A stretch of DNA of 27,500 nt from Cristatella mucedo (GCA_009760855.2 WPIO01000031.1:1385001-1412500); one strand, 5' to 3'. Positions 1-10,428 are shown, numbered from the stretch's first letter. Numbers and translations are program-made. The notes: a model not told the origin generated them from the sequence alone.

Positions 1-555
1 CAGACCATCGTAGAGTTAGATAGCCGCCGGCGGTCCGTCGGCAGGTGGGCTGGTAGATTTCTGGACTGGTTTGAGCTTGCTTGATATGAGTGGTTCGGCC
101 CTTGATTAGATGGAAACATACGTTAGCCAGGGCTCGGATCTACCGTTCAATAATTTCTATTCGCTCATCAAGTGCGTATCTGTTCATCTGTAAGGGCCAG
201 CTACTGGTACGATTGAGGACAATAGTTCACGGCCTCTACCAAGACCAGCCGACCGATCAAGTGTTAGTCCTCGGAAAGGACCTGGACTTTCGACGGAACC
301 AAACGACATCCTCGCCGGCGCCACGCTGTCGCCGACAATGCCAGCGGCGTCGAGGCGGAGCTACGTGTCTCCGCGTGGCCGCACGACTCGCATTCCCTCA
401 GTGCCCAAGAAAATCGTCCCCGTACCTGGAGTGCTTCTGGGTAACCAGGACATTCGTACTGCTGACGGGGACAGAGCGAGGACGCAACCTCGAACTGCCG
501 CAGAGCCCGGTACGTACGTTCGACGCCGGGGGGGGCGGGGCGGGGAGGGGAGCCT

Positions 556-557
<2 letters not shown>
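1..557. other. No supported gene; upstream flank or intron
   Basis: This GC-rich stretch is open in several frames on the plus strand between about 300 and 520, but I see no recognisable domain. The open frames overlap each other and change at poly-G and GA tracts. It may contain part of an upstream exon of the plus-strand gene that ends at 4513, because a CAG-GTGAGA-type donor occurs just downstream at 752/753. I cannot place any exon boundary here. Confidence 0.4.

Positions 558-597
<40 letters not shown>
558..597. repeat. (GA)n microsatellite
   Basis: About 20 uninterrupted AG dinucleotides follow a G-rich tract. On both strands they produce open frames of Arg-Glu or Leu-Ser repeats that have no coding meaning. 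Confidence 0.95.
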
Positions 598-601
<4 letters not shown>

Positions 602-669
602 CAGGCTGCATGCAGGCAGCAAGGCCAGTGCCGCTCTGCCTGCTGACGTACAAGCTCGAATTCGTTCAG

Positions 670-752
670 CCTCAGCTCCGTCGGTGCACAATGATGACCA
701 AAGAGGTCAAGAATGTGACAAAGACCAGGTGTACGCCGACTATCTGTATCAG
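670..752 (+). CDS. Possible internal exon of the plus-strand membrane-protein gene
   Basis: A strong donor, CAG followed by GTGAGA, ends this block at 752. The frame that reaches the donor in phase 0 is open and ends in the residues DKDQVYADYLYQ. That phase fits the next convincing exon (3840-4097), which is open only in phase 0 from its first base. The 5' border is uncertain: acceptor-like AGs occur at 668-669 and 674-675. I do not recognise the protein. The call rests on the donor, the phase match and the shared strand only. It could be a chance donor in GC-rich intron. Confidence 0.35.
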
Positions 753-944
753 GTGAGATTGCTTTTCGTGCAAATAACCACATTTCGGCCTTCTAGCGCT
801 CTTCTTCGGCTCCGCTGCCGCGCTAACGTTGATTGGCTGTCGCGAAATTCGTTCCGCACATTCACCCGATGACCTACTTGATATATATGCACACCATCAT
901 AAATTGTTCTAGTCTGGCCTAAAAATGGTACTTTTTTTGGCCTT

Positions 945-1075
945 CCCAGCTTGATGCCGTTCGAGGCTCCGACCCTAGAGTAACGATTCTCTTTGCAGCA
1001 AGTTGTAAAGCGCCTGGATGGAGATCAAGTTCTCTTTGGGTGCTATAAAAACGACCTGTTATTAGTGTTATTACT
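945..1075 (+). mobile_element. Degenerate tRNA-derived SINE or LINE tail relic
   Basis: A B-box-like pol III element (CCGTTCGAGGCTCC, 957-970) is followed by the 3' hairpin found in the other SINE and in LINE family B. The hairpin reads AAAGCGCC, then GGAGATCAAGTTCTCT, then GGGTGCTAT, at about 1005-1046. After it comes an AT-rich tail with ATTA repeats. The A box is not recognisable, so the left part is degraded. The tail match is solid; the SINE assignment depends on the B box. Confidence 0.55.
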
Positions 1076-1696
1076 CTCGAAGCTGTTTGGGCGATTCGCA
1101 GAAAGCTAATAGGGTAGCCTAGTCCGATTCCTTGACAGTTCGCCAATTGTCCCTCTGCGTCACCGCGACTCGATGGCTTTCGGTCGGCTCTTTTCACAGC
1201 CAACGCACGCTAAGAAACACGGACAGTTGACAGCGATTCAAAACCACCAAGATTATAGACGTCCTGCCTTCTCGCCGCTTTCTTTCGTTCTTCCTCTGAC
1301 ACATGGCGGACATGTAGATATGTAGATCTGCATTTGGTCGTTGCAATCGGACAGCGATACCAGGCTCTGCTTTCCGGTTCGTACGGACGCTTGATTTGCC
1401 TTCACACTAGTTTTGCGTCAATCTGGAGTCTCTTCGCTCGTACGACAAGAGCTTTAGAGGCGTCGCGTTCGCCGCAAACCCCTGATTATTTTGTTGGGAG
1501 CTGGGTCAAGCATGACGACAGTAAGACTTTCGTACATCCTTAACAAATCGTTAGGGCTCTAATTATTTATATAGCCGTCGCTTGATCAAGCAACCCTAAA
1601 TAATTATCGAACAACTCTATACCATTTGCATTGCTTTTTTGTACGTCTGCTCGCGTGTGCAACACCCTGAAAAGAAAAAGGTTCGTGATATTAAAG
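1076..1696. other. No gene or named repeat seen
   Basis: The stretch is AT/GC-mixed with short unconvincing open frames and no splice-bordered block I trust. A small inverted motif, CCTAAATAATTAT against ATAATTATTTA, lies near 1558-1606. It is presumably intron of the plus-strand gene. Confidence 0.4.
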
Positions 1697-2284
1697 AGCT
1701 AGTCTCTACGCTTGTCTGTCGTGAGCGTCGAAGTTGCCACATCTCACCACTTCTCGCGACCTGCACTGGCTACCAGTCAAGCAGCGGATTGACTTCAAGG
1801 TTCTGTCGCTCACCTTTAGGTCCCTTCATTCTTTGGCTCCAGCCTATCTATCAGATCTACTCCCCCACCAGGTTAAGCTTCGTGCCATCCGCTTTTTGGA
1901 ATCTAGCTGTTTACCTATACCTCGTACAAATCTCAAATCCTACGGAGACCGTGCCTTTAGTTCGTATGCTCCCAAAGCCTGGAACCCACTCCCGATTTGC
2001 GTCGCGACATCTCCCGACTAGACCACATTTAAAAATAAACTAAAAGCGCATCTATTTATTACAGTACTTATTGGGTCCCTGCGATTCGGCCTTTATGTGC
2101 TTATGCGAGCTGACACTGTGCATGGTGCCACTAACCATACTTGTATGCTGACCCTCCTGTGCATGTCACCTCTAACCATGTTATTCTTGTTATATATTGA
2201 GCATGCTACTACCAACCGTTCGATTGTGCTTTCTTTACAGCAAACGCAAAGTGCCTAGAAAGAGATTGAGTTCGCTGGGGGCCC
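1697..2284 (+). mobile_element. LINE family B, 5'-truncated 3' end
   Basis: This is the 3' end of a family B CR1/L2-like retrotransposon. In shifting frames it encodes the conserved C-terminal segment after the reverse transcriptase (RERRSCH, LHWLPVKQRIDF, SLAPAYLSDLLPHQ, SYAPKAWNPLP). It then runs through the 3' untranslated region with its repeated CATGCTGACCC and CTAACCAT motifs, to the terminal hairpin AAGTGCCTAGAAAGAGATTGAG at about 2250-2285. The expected (ATT)n tail has been replaced by, or joined to, a GA microsatellite. Frameshifts and lack of the catalytic domain mark it as a dead copy. Confidence 0.88.
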
Positions 2285-2306
2285 AGAGAGAGAGAGAGAG
2301 AGAGAG
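2285..2306. repeat. (GA)n microsatellite at a LINE 3' end
   Basis: About 11 GA units begin where the family B terminal hairpin breaks off. The position suggests that the LINE tail junction was altered by microsatellite growth or replacement. Confidence 0.9.
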
Positions 2307-3075
2307 CTCGCAAGGCTGTGTTTCGCCGAGCGCTATTGCCACGTCAGTCAGTTAACTTAAGACCTTGTCTTCTTTTGGACGAGCAGCGCACCTTGCCCTC
2401 TGGTTCCTTTAGGCACTACCTCAGTGCCTGTGCCCTCCCCGAAGGAGTTGAATGCGACCACTCTATTTTAAGCTGGGATCGGTATGCGTAAGGATATATT
2501 AGGCTCACCAACGAGCGTGAGCACGTAATATTTTTAAACAGGACTTGTTCATCGGCATCGCTAAAATAGTCACACCGATGATGCAGTCAGTGGCTAACAC
2601 GTACATGAAGTCTCTCTTCCGGTTCGAGAAGACGTTTTCCGATCAGAGATGAGCTGAAAGTGAATCCAAGGAAAGTGATATACCTTTACATTTCTTCTAG
2701 CGTTTTCAGGGTTGGTTGGTCTGCAAATCCGAATCAGATTCAACCACATGCCCAAACTAGAGAAGAATGGTTTCCTATAAAGATATAGAAACGGGTCATC
2801 TTTTCCATTTAAAATGGATCGTGGCCGAACCGCAGTCGCTCATGCAAATGGAGTTAAATAGCTAATAGGCTTGGCCTAGAGCTAGGTAGAGTTCGAGAAA
2901 GAAAGAGACCACGATGGAACGAGGCAATAAATTAGCTACTTGATTTCCTAATTTATTTAGCAAGGTAGTTTACTGGTTCATCCGAAACGGCGGACGAAGC
3001 CTTTCGTTTGAGCGCTGCCTTATTATCAAGCTCGAGAAAGCAATTCCTGCCCCATCCTTCTCACGGCCACCTGCG
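2307..3075. other. No gene or named repeat seen
   Basis: There is no open frame with domain content and no RNA gene. The stretch is moderately AT-rich and probably intronic to the plus-strand gene. Confidence 0.4.
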
Positions 3076-3461
3076 ATAATAATACTAATCATAATAACAC
3101 ATTTAATAAAGAGCCCTCGGAGAACTCAATCTCTTTCTAGGCACTTTACATTTGCTGCAAAGGAAGCACGATCGAATGGTTGGTGGTAGAATGCTCAATA
3201 TACAACAAGAATAACGTGGTTAGGGGTGACATGCACAGGAGGGTCAGCATGCAAGTATGGTTAGTGACAGCATGCACAGTGTCGGTACGCATAAGCACAC
3301 AAAGGACGAATAACAGGGACCCACTGAGTGAGGTGATAAATAAATGCTTTTTTTAGTTTCCTTTTAAATGTGGTCAAGTTAGGAGATGTCGTGACGCAAG
3401 TCGGGAGTGGGGTTCCAGGCTTTGGAAGCATACGAAATAAAGGCCTGGTCCCCAAAGGCGT
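3076..3461 (-). mobile_element. LINE family B 3' end
   Basis: Read on the minus strand, this contains the end of the family B reading frame (KAWNPTPTCVTTSPNLTTF-like residues in broken frames), the 3' untranslated region, the terminal hairpin and the (ATT)n tail. On the plus strand the tail appears as ATAATAATACTAATCATAATAA from 3076. Hairpin arms read GAGCCC and GGCACTTTAC on the plus strand, so the outer stem has mismatches. The copy is 5'-truncated and inactive. Confidence 0.9.
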
Positions 3462-3464
3462 AAC

Positions 3465-3686
<222 letters not shown>

Positions 3687-3730
3687 CAATTAAGAGAGAC
3701 CGAGAGAGCTCTCACTCTTTCTTTCGGTTG

Positions 3731-3740
3731 TTCTCTCTCC

Positions 3741-3783
<43 letters not shown>
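3731..3783. repeat. (TC)n tract upstream of an exon
   Basis: This pyrimidine-rich CT repeat ends about 55 bp before the acceptor of the exon at 3840. It probably lengthens the polypyrimidine region of that intron. Confidence 0.9.
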
Positions 3784-3785
<2 letters not shown>

Positions 3786-3839
3786 GGTTTAAGTAGTGTT
3801 GGCCGTAATGAAGACTAACCAGGCGGTCTTATTTCACAG

Positions 3840-4097
3840 ACACGAAGCCCTGTTAGCACGTTCGAGAACTTCGAACAAGGCTTGAACAGTCGAGACCGCA
3901 GCAACGTCTCGCTGAGCGAGTACAACGACTACCGGACGGTGCCCATGACCTCGCTAGCGTCAGACGCGACGCCCATCGACAGCGAACCGCTCGGATCGTC
4001 GTCGCGCATGGTGACGCTGCGCTCGGCTGCGACGAGTTCGGCAGCTCGAATGTCGAGTCGAGCGGGAAAGCGCCGGAAGCACAAAAAGAGGGCCAAG
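3840..4097 (+). CDS. Internal exon, cytosolic-type linker of an unrecognised membrane protein
   Basis: The block is bordered by an acceptor (TTATTTCACAG, ending 3839) and a donor (AAG then GTTTGC at 4098). It is 258 bp, exactly 86 codons, and the other two frames hit stops early, so the phase is 0 at both ends. The product begins TRSPVSTFENFEQ and is rich in Ser, Thr and Arg. It contains SLSEYNDYRTVP in the middle and closes with a strongly basic stretch, GKRRKHKKRAK. It looks like an intracellular tail or linker with possible phosphorylation sites. I do not recognise the family. It joins in frame to the exon at 4283, which supplies a transmembrane segment. Confidence 0.7.
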
Positions 4098-4282
4098 GTT
4101 TGCACATGCGCTCAGTGTGCATGTGCTCAGCGAAGTGGCTCACGAACTCCTCCATCTGAGCAGGCACGCAGCATTCGTCTGGTTTGAGCAGACCGGTGCA
4201 GGTCCTCGCATCGAGCCGCGCCTGCCCGTCTCTGCTGCGCGGTCGGTCCAAGTTGAACCTCGGCTGGCGTCTCGCTCTGCAG

Positions 4283-4513
4283 CTGCTTAGGACGGCGAAC
4301 GAGGAGGACGAGATAGACGAAGTGGCGGCTGTGGCGGCTGTGGCGGCTTCGACGGTGCACGAGAAGCGGCCGGAGAGGCTGCAGGGGCGCTTTTACGACG
4401 ACCATTGGCTCGTCGCCCTAATCGTGGTGCTGCCCGTTGTGACCGCCGTGCTGCTGTTCGCTCAGTGGGACCTACGGCACGCACCTGCAGCCGGATGGTA
4501 TCATGATGGATGA
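4283..4513 (+). CDS. Terminal exon with C-terminal transmembrane segment, family unknown
   Basis: The acceptor CGCTCTGCAG ends at 4282, with a pyrimidine-rich run before it. Phase 0 entry joins KKRAK of the previous exon to LLRTANEEDEIDEV, and the frame stays open to TGA at 4511-4513. The 76-residue piece has an acidic patch, an Ala/Val repeat (VAAVAAVAAS) and one hydrophobic segment, WLVALIVVLPVVTAVLLFA. About 17 residues follow it to the C-terminus. Basic residues lie before the acidic patch and the hydrophobic segment is near the end, so a tail-anchored or single-pass topology is likely. A poly(A) signal starts 19 bases after the stop. An alternative acceptor at 4290 would break the phase, which is why I prefer 4283. 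Confidence 0.7.
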   Translation: MLRTANEEDEIDEVAAVAAVAASTVHEKRPERLQGRFYDDHWLVALIVVLPVVTAVLLFAQWDLRHAPAAGWYHDG

Positions 4514-4531
4514 GCAGCAGGCTCGCAGCGA

Positions 4532-4537
4532 AATAAA
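4532..4537 (+). promoter_or_regulatory. Poly(A) signal AATAAA
   Basis: A canonical AATAAA starts 19 bp after the TGA at 4513. No better candidate is closer; another lies near 5067 (GTTAAATAAACAC). Confidence 0.6.
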
Positions 4538-4539
4538 TT

Positions 4540-7500
4540 CGTCTTCGCGAGCACCTTCCTGCCGCCCCATTTCTTGCCACCTCCACGCCTGTGTGCCTGC
4601 TGCTGCTGCTGTGAAGTTTCTCGCCGCTTGTGACTAACTTGGAATTGTAGCCCCTGCATCTTTCACCTAAGGGGATCCACATGGTTGATCTCCTCTGCTC
4701 ATCCATTTATTTGAGGGAAAATTTAAGGCTATTATTTTCCAATGGTGCGTTATACAGGCCTTGAAGCAGAGCGAAATATATATTAGTGGGCAGCTGTAAG
4801 TCCTATTTCCTTATCGGGAAGTGGGGGTCCAGGGGCGATCCCACGTATTTCCTTATCGGGAGGGTGGATCCAGGTTCTATCCGCGGCCATTGGCTTTACA
4901 TTGGCATGGCATTGGTTCTTCACTTCGGATTCAGCTGTTTAGGGCGGGCTCATTACTTTCAGTACCCCTCCGGCGCTGATAATTCGGCAATTTCAGATCT
5001 GCAATGGGGACAGTGCTCATAACTGGCTGTTCAACATGTTCGCGAGCGTATGTGTATATAAATGTTAAATAAACACGTTTAGTTATCTTTCTATTTAGAG
5101 TTTATCTCGACTATCCAAATACTAAACCGTAAACCTTAAGACCTAAACTCTAGTTCAAAAAAATCAAGCCCAAACATTGCAAAATCTACAAAATGTAAAC
5201 CCCAGAACATACAACTATTAAAAACGCGTTTATTTAACGTAAATATAAACACATGCTGGTGAATACGTTGAGCAGCCTGCTACGAGCACTGTGCCCAAGC
5301 AAATCCGACATTACTATATGAACAAGCGACGCCCTATTAGCTGCCCGGGGATGGAACTACCATTTAGCACTCACCTTTCAAGCGCTCACAACTAGGGCTA
5401 TCTGTCGGTGACCATTCGTGGATGACGTTTCTCTTCCGAAAACTGCATTCGGAATGCTGCGACCACTGTCAATCATACTTAGCCATCTAGCAGCACGGCT
5501 AAATTATGAAAGTTGATCCCCAGCCATTCAGTCCCTGGAAGCAAATTGGGTGCAGTGTGAAGGAAGCACGCCTGTTCTCGGCGGTCGAAGATTGACGTTC
5601 GATTTCACCTCTGGTTACTTCAGGTCACACTAGCTAGCCGCACTGGCTATTGTAAACCACCTGGCTCTACCAAATGCGCTTGAAGATTAGCTGCCGATCA
5701 GCTTACTGGGATGTCAAGATAGCTTAGTCGAAGCCCACTTGCTCACGATAACAGCCTCCTTAAATCTGGGCTGGCGATGATCCGCCATCAAGTTAACCCA
5801 TAGATATCCGCTCAACCCATAGATATCCATTAAACCCATTCAGCTTTAGTACAGCACAAAAACTGCCAACTGCCTTGCTACTCCCCCTCAACCGTAAACT
5901 GCCCTCCTCCTTCTCCGAAATTGCTTGATAATCGTGTCGGTCAGCGACCATCGCTGGGCTACCAGAATGTCAAATGTGCAAACTGCCTGGTCTACACGGT
6001 AAACAAAAGCAGGTCTCCCTTCGAGCATGGGCAGGTCTTTCAGAGACCGAGCCCGATGACGACATGCTAGCTGGCAGTAACGCGAGGAACCAAGCGGTCG
6101 CATTACTAGCTCGTGCAACCGTGGTCTGCAAAGAGGAGGCTGGTCTCAGGCGAAACTGAGATAATTGCATTTCTGGGTTAAGGAGCTCACTCGCTACACG
6201 TGCGCCTGGGTGAGCACACATGAGGTCTGTCCCCAAGGGGGTGCGCAGCCACAGCCTTGGGGCGATGTATAGCACAAGGCAGCAGCCATGCACGTACAAA
6301 TTAAAGCTTAAAAAAGAAATGGTCACCACAAAGCAAGCGCCGGGCCTAACACAAGACTCGCAGAGCGACAGCGATTAGCTGCCAGCGAATCCGGCCGTGC
6401 TGAGTGTGCGCTCGAAAAAACTGCCGGAAAAACCTGACAGTGTGGCAACGGCGTTCTGTTGCCCAGCACGAGCTCTCGTCGCAGCATCCTGTCAGGAAGC
6501 TCGTGTGCGGAACAGTGAGCCCGGCGGCGGCTGCAGCAGCGTCTGCCAGGTGGTGGCAACTACCCAGGTCTCAACTCTGCCGCTTGACTCGCACCAGGCT
6601 TGGTCTGCAAAAGGTTAAGGTAGCTGGATTCCGGCATGCTTGCTGGCCTTGCCAGCACATTCGTGTTTCTGAGTTGACCTTGTCAGTGCACCACCTCGGC
6701 TACAATCTGCAGAATCGGACAGCTTGCACCGTCCGCTGCCGGAACGAATGCTTCATGAATTCCGATGGTCGAGTAGGACAAAACTGCTACTTTTGAAGCG
6801 ACCGCAGGCCAGGCTGGCATCATCGGCCCCCGAACGATGCCAACCAGCCCCAGTGAGTCCACAATATGACCCGACTGCCACTTGGCAAGCAGCGCTGAGT
6901 GGCGGGCTGTGGCGGCAGCTGATTCTGCCACCTTGGTAGTCAGCATGCGTGCATTGGATGCGACTCTTCAGCCCGGCCGGTGCGGGTCTGTGTAATAAAG
7001 CGTACTGAAAATTGTTCCTGTTGTTGCAAAGCAGTTCCCCATCGTTTTCTGCTCCGCATGCATGTCGGCCCATTAGCAGCCGAGGTCTGCCCCACCCCAC
7101 CGTGCCATACCACCGTGCCTAGCTAAGGCTTGCCACCGGAATGAATGCTTGCAAGGCTCGCAAGTGAAGAAAGGCTGTGGCACCACATGGTGGGACGACC
7201 AAGTGAGGCCCTGCTGCAGCAGCCACTGGCGAGCTGCCAAGTCAGCAAGCTGATGAGGAGGCGGCAGCCTCACACTCGTTGGCCTTGGACTCGTTGGTCG
7301 CACACTCGTCGGCTGCCTCGCTGTTGCTGCCGCACGACTGCCTCAGGATTGCCGGTACCATCTCAATCTGCAATGAGCACGGCAGAAGCGTTGGGGGTGG
7401 CCCAGATGGCAAGTGAACAGGTAGGCGTGACTGGGCTCCGCAGCAGCCAGCCTTGCTGCTACTCTGCACTCGCTGTTAGTTTTTATTTCAACCACTCCTT

Positions 7501-7556
7501 TAGGGCCTCCTCTCGTCGAGAGTGGAGGCTGGAGACCGAAGTAGTCAAACCATGTC
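4540..7556. other. Intergenic or intronic, no supported gene
   Basis: I see no domain-bearing frame on either strand. Open frames between 5890 and 7560 overlap on both strands and look like shadows of GC-rich, low-complexity DNA (Gln/Ser/Ala-rich). Two copies of ATTTCCTTATCGGGA lie near 4805 and 4848. AACCCATAGATATCC repeats twice near 5795-5830. Downstream exons of the minus-strand RING gene could lie here, but none can be defined. Confidence 0.4.
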
Positions 7557-7815
7557 TTTAATTTGTTTGCTCCTCAAGTCCTGGACTCACTACCGACTGA
7601 TCTCATCACATCCCCTGACTTCAACGTTTAAAAAGAAAGCTCAATACCTGGCTGCTTCTCTCGGCATTTGCTCTGTCCATGTGCATCCTTCGTCACTGGC
7701 TCTTGCCAAAATAGTGGGCCTTACATTATTAACCAATCTGTTAAGCTTAATTTTCAGCATATGCAAAGCGCCTAGAAAGAGATTTATTTCTCTTAGAAAG
7801 CTATATCTGTGCCTA
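7557..7815 (+). mobile_element. Diverged LINE 3' end related to family B
   Basis: An open stretch shows SWTHYRLISSHP and TFKKKAQYLAAS, aligning loosely with the AWNSLPTCVTTSPDLTTFKKK region at the end of family B. Downstream, GCAAAGCGCCTAGAAAGAGAT at 7766-7786 matches the terminal hairpin, and a short TAATTAATAATAATTG tail follows. The coding part is far more diverged than in the other copies, so this is an older insertion or a related subfamily. Confidence 0.65.
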
Positions 7816-8082
7816 ATTAATAATAATTGTAATTAGTATTACTAAACTACAAAACCATTAAGTTGAACCGTCGTCTACTTTTATTTAGCCCAAAACACCC
7901 TAAAGGGAATATAGCACGGCTAGAAAGTATGAACAAGATGTCGTAAAATTGCTAGACTTAAACCCCAAGACCTCTAAAACCAGTGATGAGAGACCAACGC
8001 ATCCGTTTCGACCCAAAAAAAGATTTGATGAGTGCTTTTGCAACCCAGCAAGAAGGCCGACCGCTATCGACATGCAAATCAG

Positions 8083-8265
8083 CAATTATAATAATAATGA
8101 CACATTCGATATAGCACCCTCGGAGAACTCAATCTCTTTCTAGGCACTTTACATTTGCTGCAGAGTAAGCACGATCGAATGGTTAGTGGTAGCAATCTCA
8201 ATGACAACAAGGATAACATGGTTAGAGGTGACATGCCCTGGGTAAGCATGCAAATACGGTTAGTG
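8083..8265 (-). mobile_element. LINE family B 3' UTR and tail
   Basis: On the plus strand this reads AATTATAATAATAATGACAC, then the hairpin (GCACCCTCGGAGAACTCAAT, CTAGGCACTTTAC), then the family B 3' untranslated region with CACGATCGAATGGTTAGTGG and GGTTAGAGGTGACATG. No coding part remains. It is a short 5'-truncated insertion on the minus strand. Confidence 0.87.
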
Positions 8266-8880
8266 GATTATGAGATAAATGCAGTCAACAAAATCATCAT
8301 TCAGCTTTATTCACCACAATTCTCCACTTGCTTGCAAGAATCTCCTCAGTTTATCAAACTCGGCCGTAACCAGGGGGCTGGCAGGTCACCATCGACCTGG
8401 CTATGCCTCTGGCTCAACGGAAAACCTAAGCTAGGGTAGATGTGAATAAATAGTACAGCCACTGGCTGCATACACCCCTCCCCTCACTGCATTGAGCAGG
8501 CATACCATGGACTAGACATAATTGGCGGTGAGTAAGTAGATAACAAGCCACCTGCTACTGACTGCTATTAACTGGCTGCATGGGCAGAATAAGATTCCTA
8601 TTAATAAAAAATCAGCAACAGTTAAAGGGAGCTACCGATCGAAGAGATCAGTACTCCCGGGCTCAACAAGTAGCGACCGACGCCACAAATGAATGATCAG
8701 CCCCGACAATCAGCAATCAGCAGCATGGGGCCTCTGCATTTCGTCGGCTGCACAGCCTGGTAGGTCACCCAGCCCAAGCAGCAACAGCATCTCGCACCAA
8801 GACGAGCAGCCAGCCGAGCAGAGGCCACGAGCTGAGCGAGGCTCTCTGAGCGCAGAGGTGGCAGCAGCACCACAGTGGGG
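8266..8880. other. No gene seen
   Basis: There is no domain, splice-bordered block or RNA gene that I can support. The stretch lies on the 3' side of the RING exon and could be intron or 3' flank of that minus-strand gene. Confidence 0.4.
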
Positions 8881-9080
8881 GGCAGTCGAGCAAGGCCGAG
8901 CGCAGTCGAGCAAGGCCGGGCGCAGTCGAGCAAGGCCGGGCGCAGTCGAGCAAGGCCGGGCGCAGTCGAGCAAGGCCGGGCGCAGTCGAGCAAGGCCGGG
9001 CGCAGTCGAGCAAGGCCGGGCGCAGTCGAGCAAGGCCGGGCGCAGTCGAGCAAGGCCGGGCGCAGTCAAACAAAGTCGGG
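8881..9080. repeat. 20-bp minisatellite, about 10 units
   Basis: Ten head-to-tail copies of a 20-bp unit (CGCAGTCGAGCAAGGCCGGG) run in register. The interior units are identical; the first two carry small variants and the last is degenerate (CAAACAAAGTCGGG). Because 20 is not a multiple of 3, all six frames stay open as periodic low-complexity peptides, which are not genes. The array starts about 40 bp downstream of the RING exon's donor, inside the intron of that gene. Confidence 0.96.
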
Positions 9081-9121
9081 CGAGCACAGGTTAGCTGCAG
9101 AGCAGCAGCAATGGTGCCTAC

Positions 9122-9356
9122 CTCGGCTCGGTGGGTGGCGGCTGCGGAGGCAGCCGGAGGCTGAGACATCGCCGTCCGAGGAGGCAGCAGCGCGACCACG
9201 GTGCCCTCGTCCATGCCGCGCAGGAGGCTCCTGTCCACGTCGCCAAAGATGCTCCGGATGGTGAAGCCCAGCGCCTCGAGTATGTTAAGCTTGCACATGG
9301 GGCACTCGCGCTTGCTGATGAGCCATTTGTCGACGCAGTGCTTGTGGAACACGTGG
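9122..9356 (-). CDS. Goliath-type PA-TM-RING E3 ligase, second RING half and C-terminal tail exon
   Basis: On the minus strand this exon starts after the acceptor GACTGCAG (9357) and ends at the donor GAG then GTAGGC (9121). Its first base completes a Gly codon. It encodes [12 protein letters not shown] and then [15 protein letters not shown], which supplies metal ligands 4 to 8 of a RING-H2 finger (H, H, C, C, C) and the KLNILEALG signature typical of goliath/RNF130/RNF150 proteins. A tail with [19 protein letters not shown] and an Ala/Pro-rich stretch follows. The family mediates E2-dependent ubiquitylation from endosomal membranes. The minus-strand intron before it ends in a long CT-rich tract. 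Reading the frame through the acceptor also gives an open frame (FDCS), but this does not fit the family. Confidence 0.88.
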
Positions 9357-9543
9357 CTGCAGTCGAAGACAAGGGATAGATATATAGAGAGAGAGAAAGA
9401 GAGAGAACCCGACGGACGGCGGCAAGCGCAACATGAGTCATGCCCACTGATGCCGAGGCGGGGGAGAGCTGCTGAAAGCAAGCGGCTGTTGCCGGGCTTT
9501 GCAGCGAGCGAGAAGCGGGGCAGCCTGCGCTGTAGCACCTCAC

Positions 9544-9614
9544 CCACACGGCAGCTCGCGTATCACGTCGTCCGAGTTGTAGCTCTCGATGCAAACTGCG
9601 CACGGATCGTTCTC
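9544..9614 (-). CDS. Goliath-type E3 ligase, first RING half exon
   Basis: This is a 71-bp minus-strand exon with acceptor CTTTTCAG (9615-9622) and donor GG then GTGAGG (9543). It encodes [20 protein letters not shown] and LPC, then two bases of a Gly codon finished by the next exon. Joined, the finger has the spacing C-x2-C-x14-C-x1-H-x2-H-x2-C-x10-C-x2-C, which matches vertebrate RNF130/RNF150 as I know it. The split falls between the third cysteine and the first histidine. It enters in phase 0, which fits the phase 0 end of the transmembrane exon at 11300. This exon is too short to be found by open-frame length. Confidence 0.88.
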
Positions 9615-9626
9615 CTGAAAAGAGGC

Positions 9627-9640
9627 GGGGGGGGGGGGGG
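9627..9640. repeat. Poly-G run
   Basis: Fourteen consecutive G residues (poly-C on the coding minus strand) sit just upstream of the acceptor of the 71-bp RING exon. They may serve as its pyrimidine tract. Confidence 0.9.
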
Positions 9641-10298
9641 CAAGCGGCGGCGGTCACTCATGTGCAAGACAGTGCGACCTCACTTTCTCGCTTTTCCGGC
9701 ATCTGCGCTGAGTCAAAGAAAGTTTCTAGTCAGCACGGCAACAGGAGTGCCGGGAGGGGGCCACTACTCATCACGGAAATCCTAGTCGCGGTTAGCGTGC
9801 ACGAAAAACCGTCGGCCACGCAAACGCCTTCCTCCAGAGATTAAGAGAGCAGCTCCCCCCCCCACGTGATCGGGCTTTGCCAGAAATTCGTGCTGCAGCA
9901 GGCAGCACTGCCTGCATCAGCAGCCTCTGGCACCGCTGCCTCTCGGCACGTAGCAAACTCTTTTGGGTGAGCGGTGCACGGTGAACGGTGCTGCGGCACT
10001 CCGGTCTGAAGAGCCGGAAGGTGCCACTGAGCACGGTCAGACCTGCCGGTCTGCCTGCAATACGTGCGAACCTGCCAGTTAGTAGTGTCAGCTGCCTAAT
10101 TAGCAAGGTGCAGTGGGACGTAGGCAAAGAGAAAACTCCTCAAGATTCTAGTAGCTGGTAAAGTAAAACCAGAGACAGTATGGGAACTGTGTTGCAGTCG
10201 GAAAAGAAACAACTCACAAAATTGGTGGCTGAGCTCGAAGAATACTTTCAAAACATCAGAGAAAGCAACGTGGATATAATATACAAGATGTGACTATC
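9641..10298. other. Intron of the RING gene, no feature seen
   Basis: This lies between the transmembrane and RING exons on the minus strand. There is no repeat family or exon I can support. Confidence 0.4.
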
Positions 10299-10428
10299 AT
10301 AAAAATAATAATAATAATGCACTTAATAAAGTGGCCTCAGAGAACTCAATCTCTTTCTATGCGCTTTACAATTGATTCACTACTGTAGTGCCCTGAGAGA
10401 ACTTAGTCTCTATTCCCTTTAAATGTGC
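10299..10428 (-). mobile_element. Two LINE/SINE tail relics in tandem
   Basis: The first runs from an (AAT)n tract through AAGTGGCCTCAGAGAACTCA and CTATGCGCTTTACA (10299-10371). It is the family B terminal hairpin and tail on the minus strand. A second, weaker hairpin follows at about 10387-10428 (GTGCCCTGAGAGAACTTAGT then CCCTTTAAATG). Only the tails are recognisable, so each could come from a LINE or a SINE that shares the tail. Confidence 0.7.

Noticed and set aside
361-783. Minus-strand frames of 97-140 residues with Leu-Ser repeats
   Set aside because: They run through the (GA)n tract and a GC-rich stretch and have no domain content or splice support.
8693-9264. Long open frames on both strands across the minisatellite
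   Set aside because: They are periodic translations of a 20-bp repeat in all frames and carry no domain; the real coding part is the separate exon ending at 9122.
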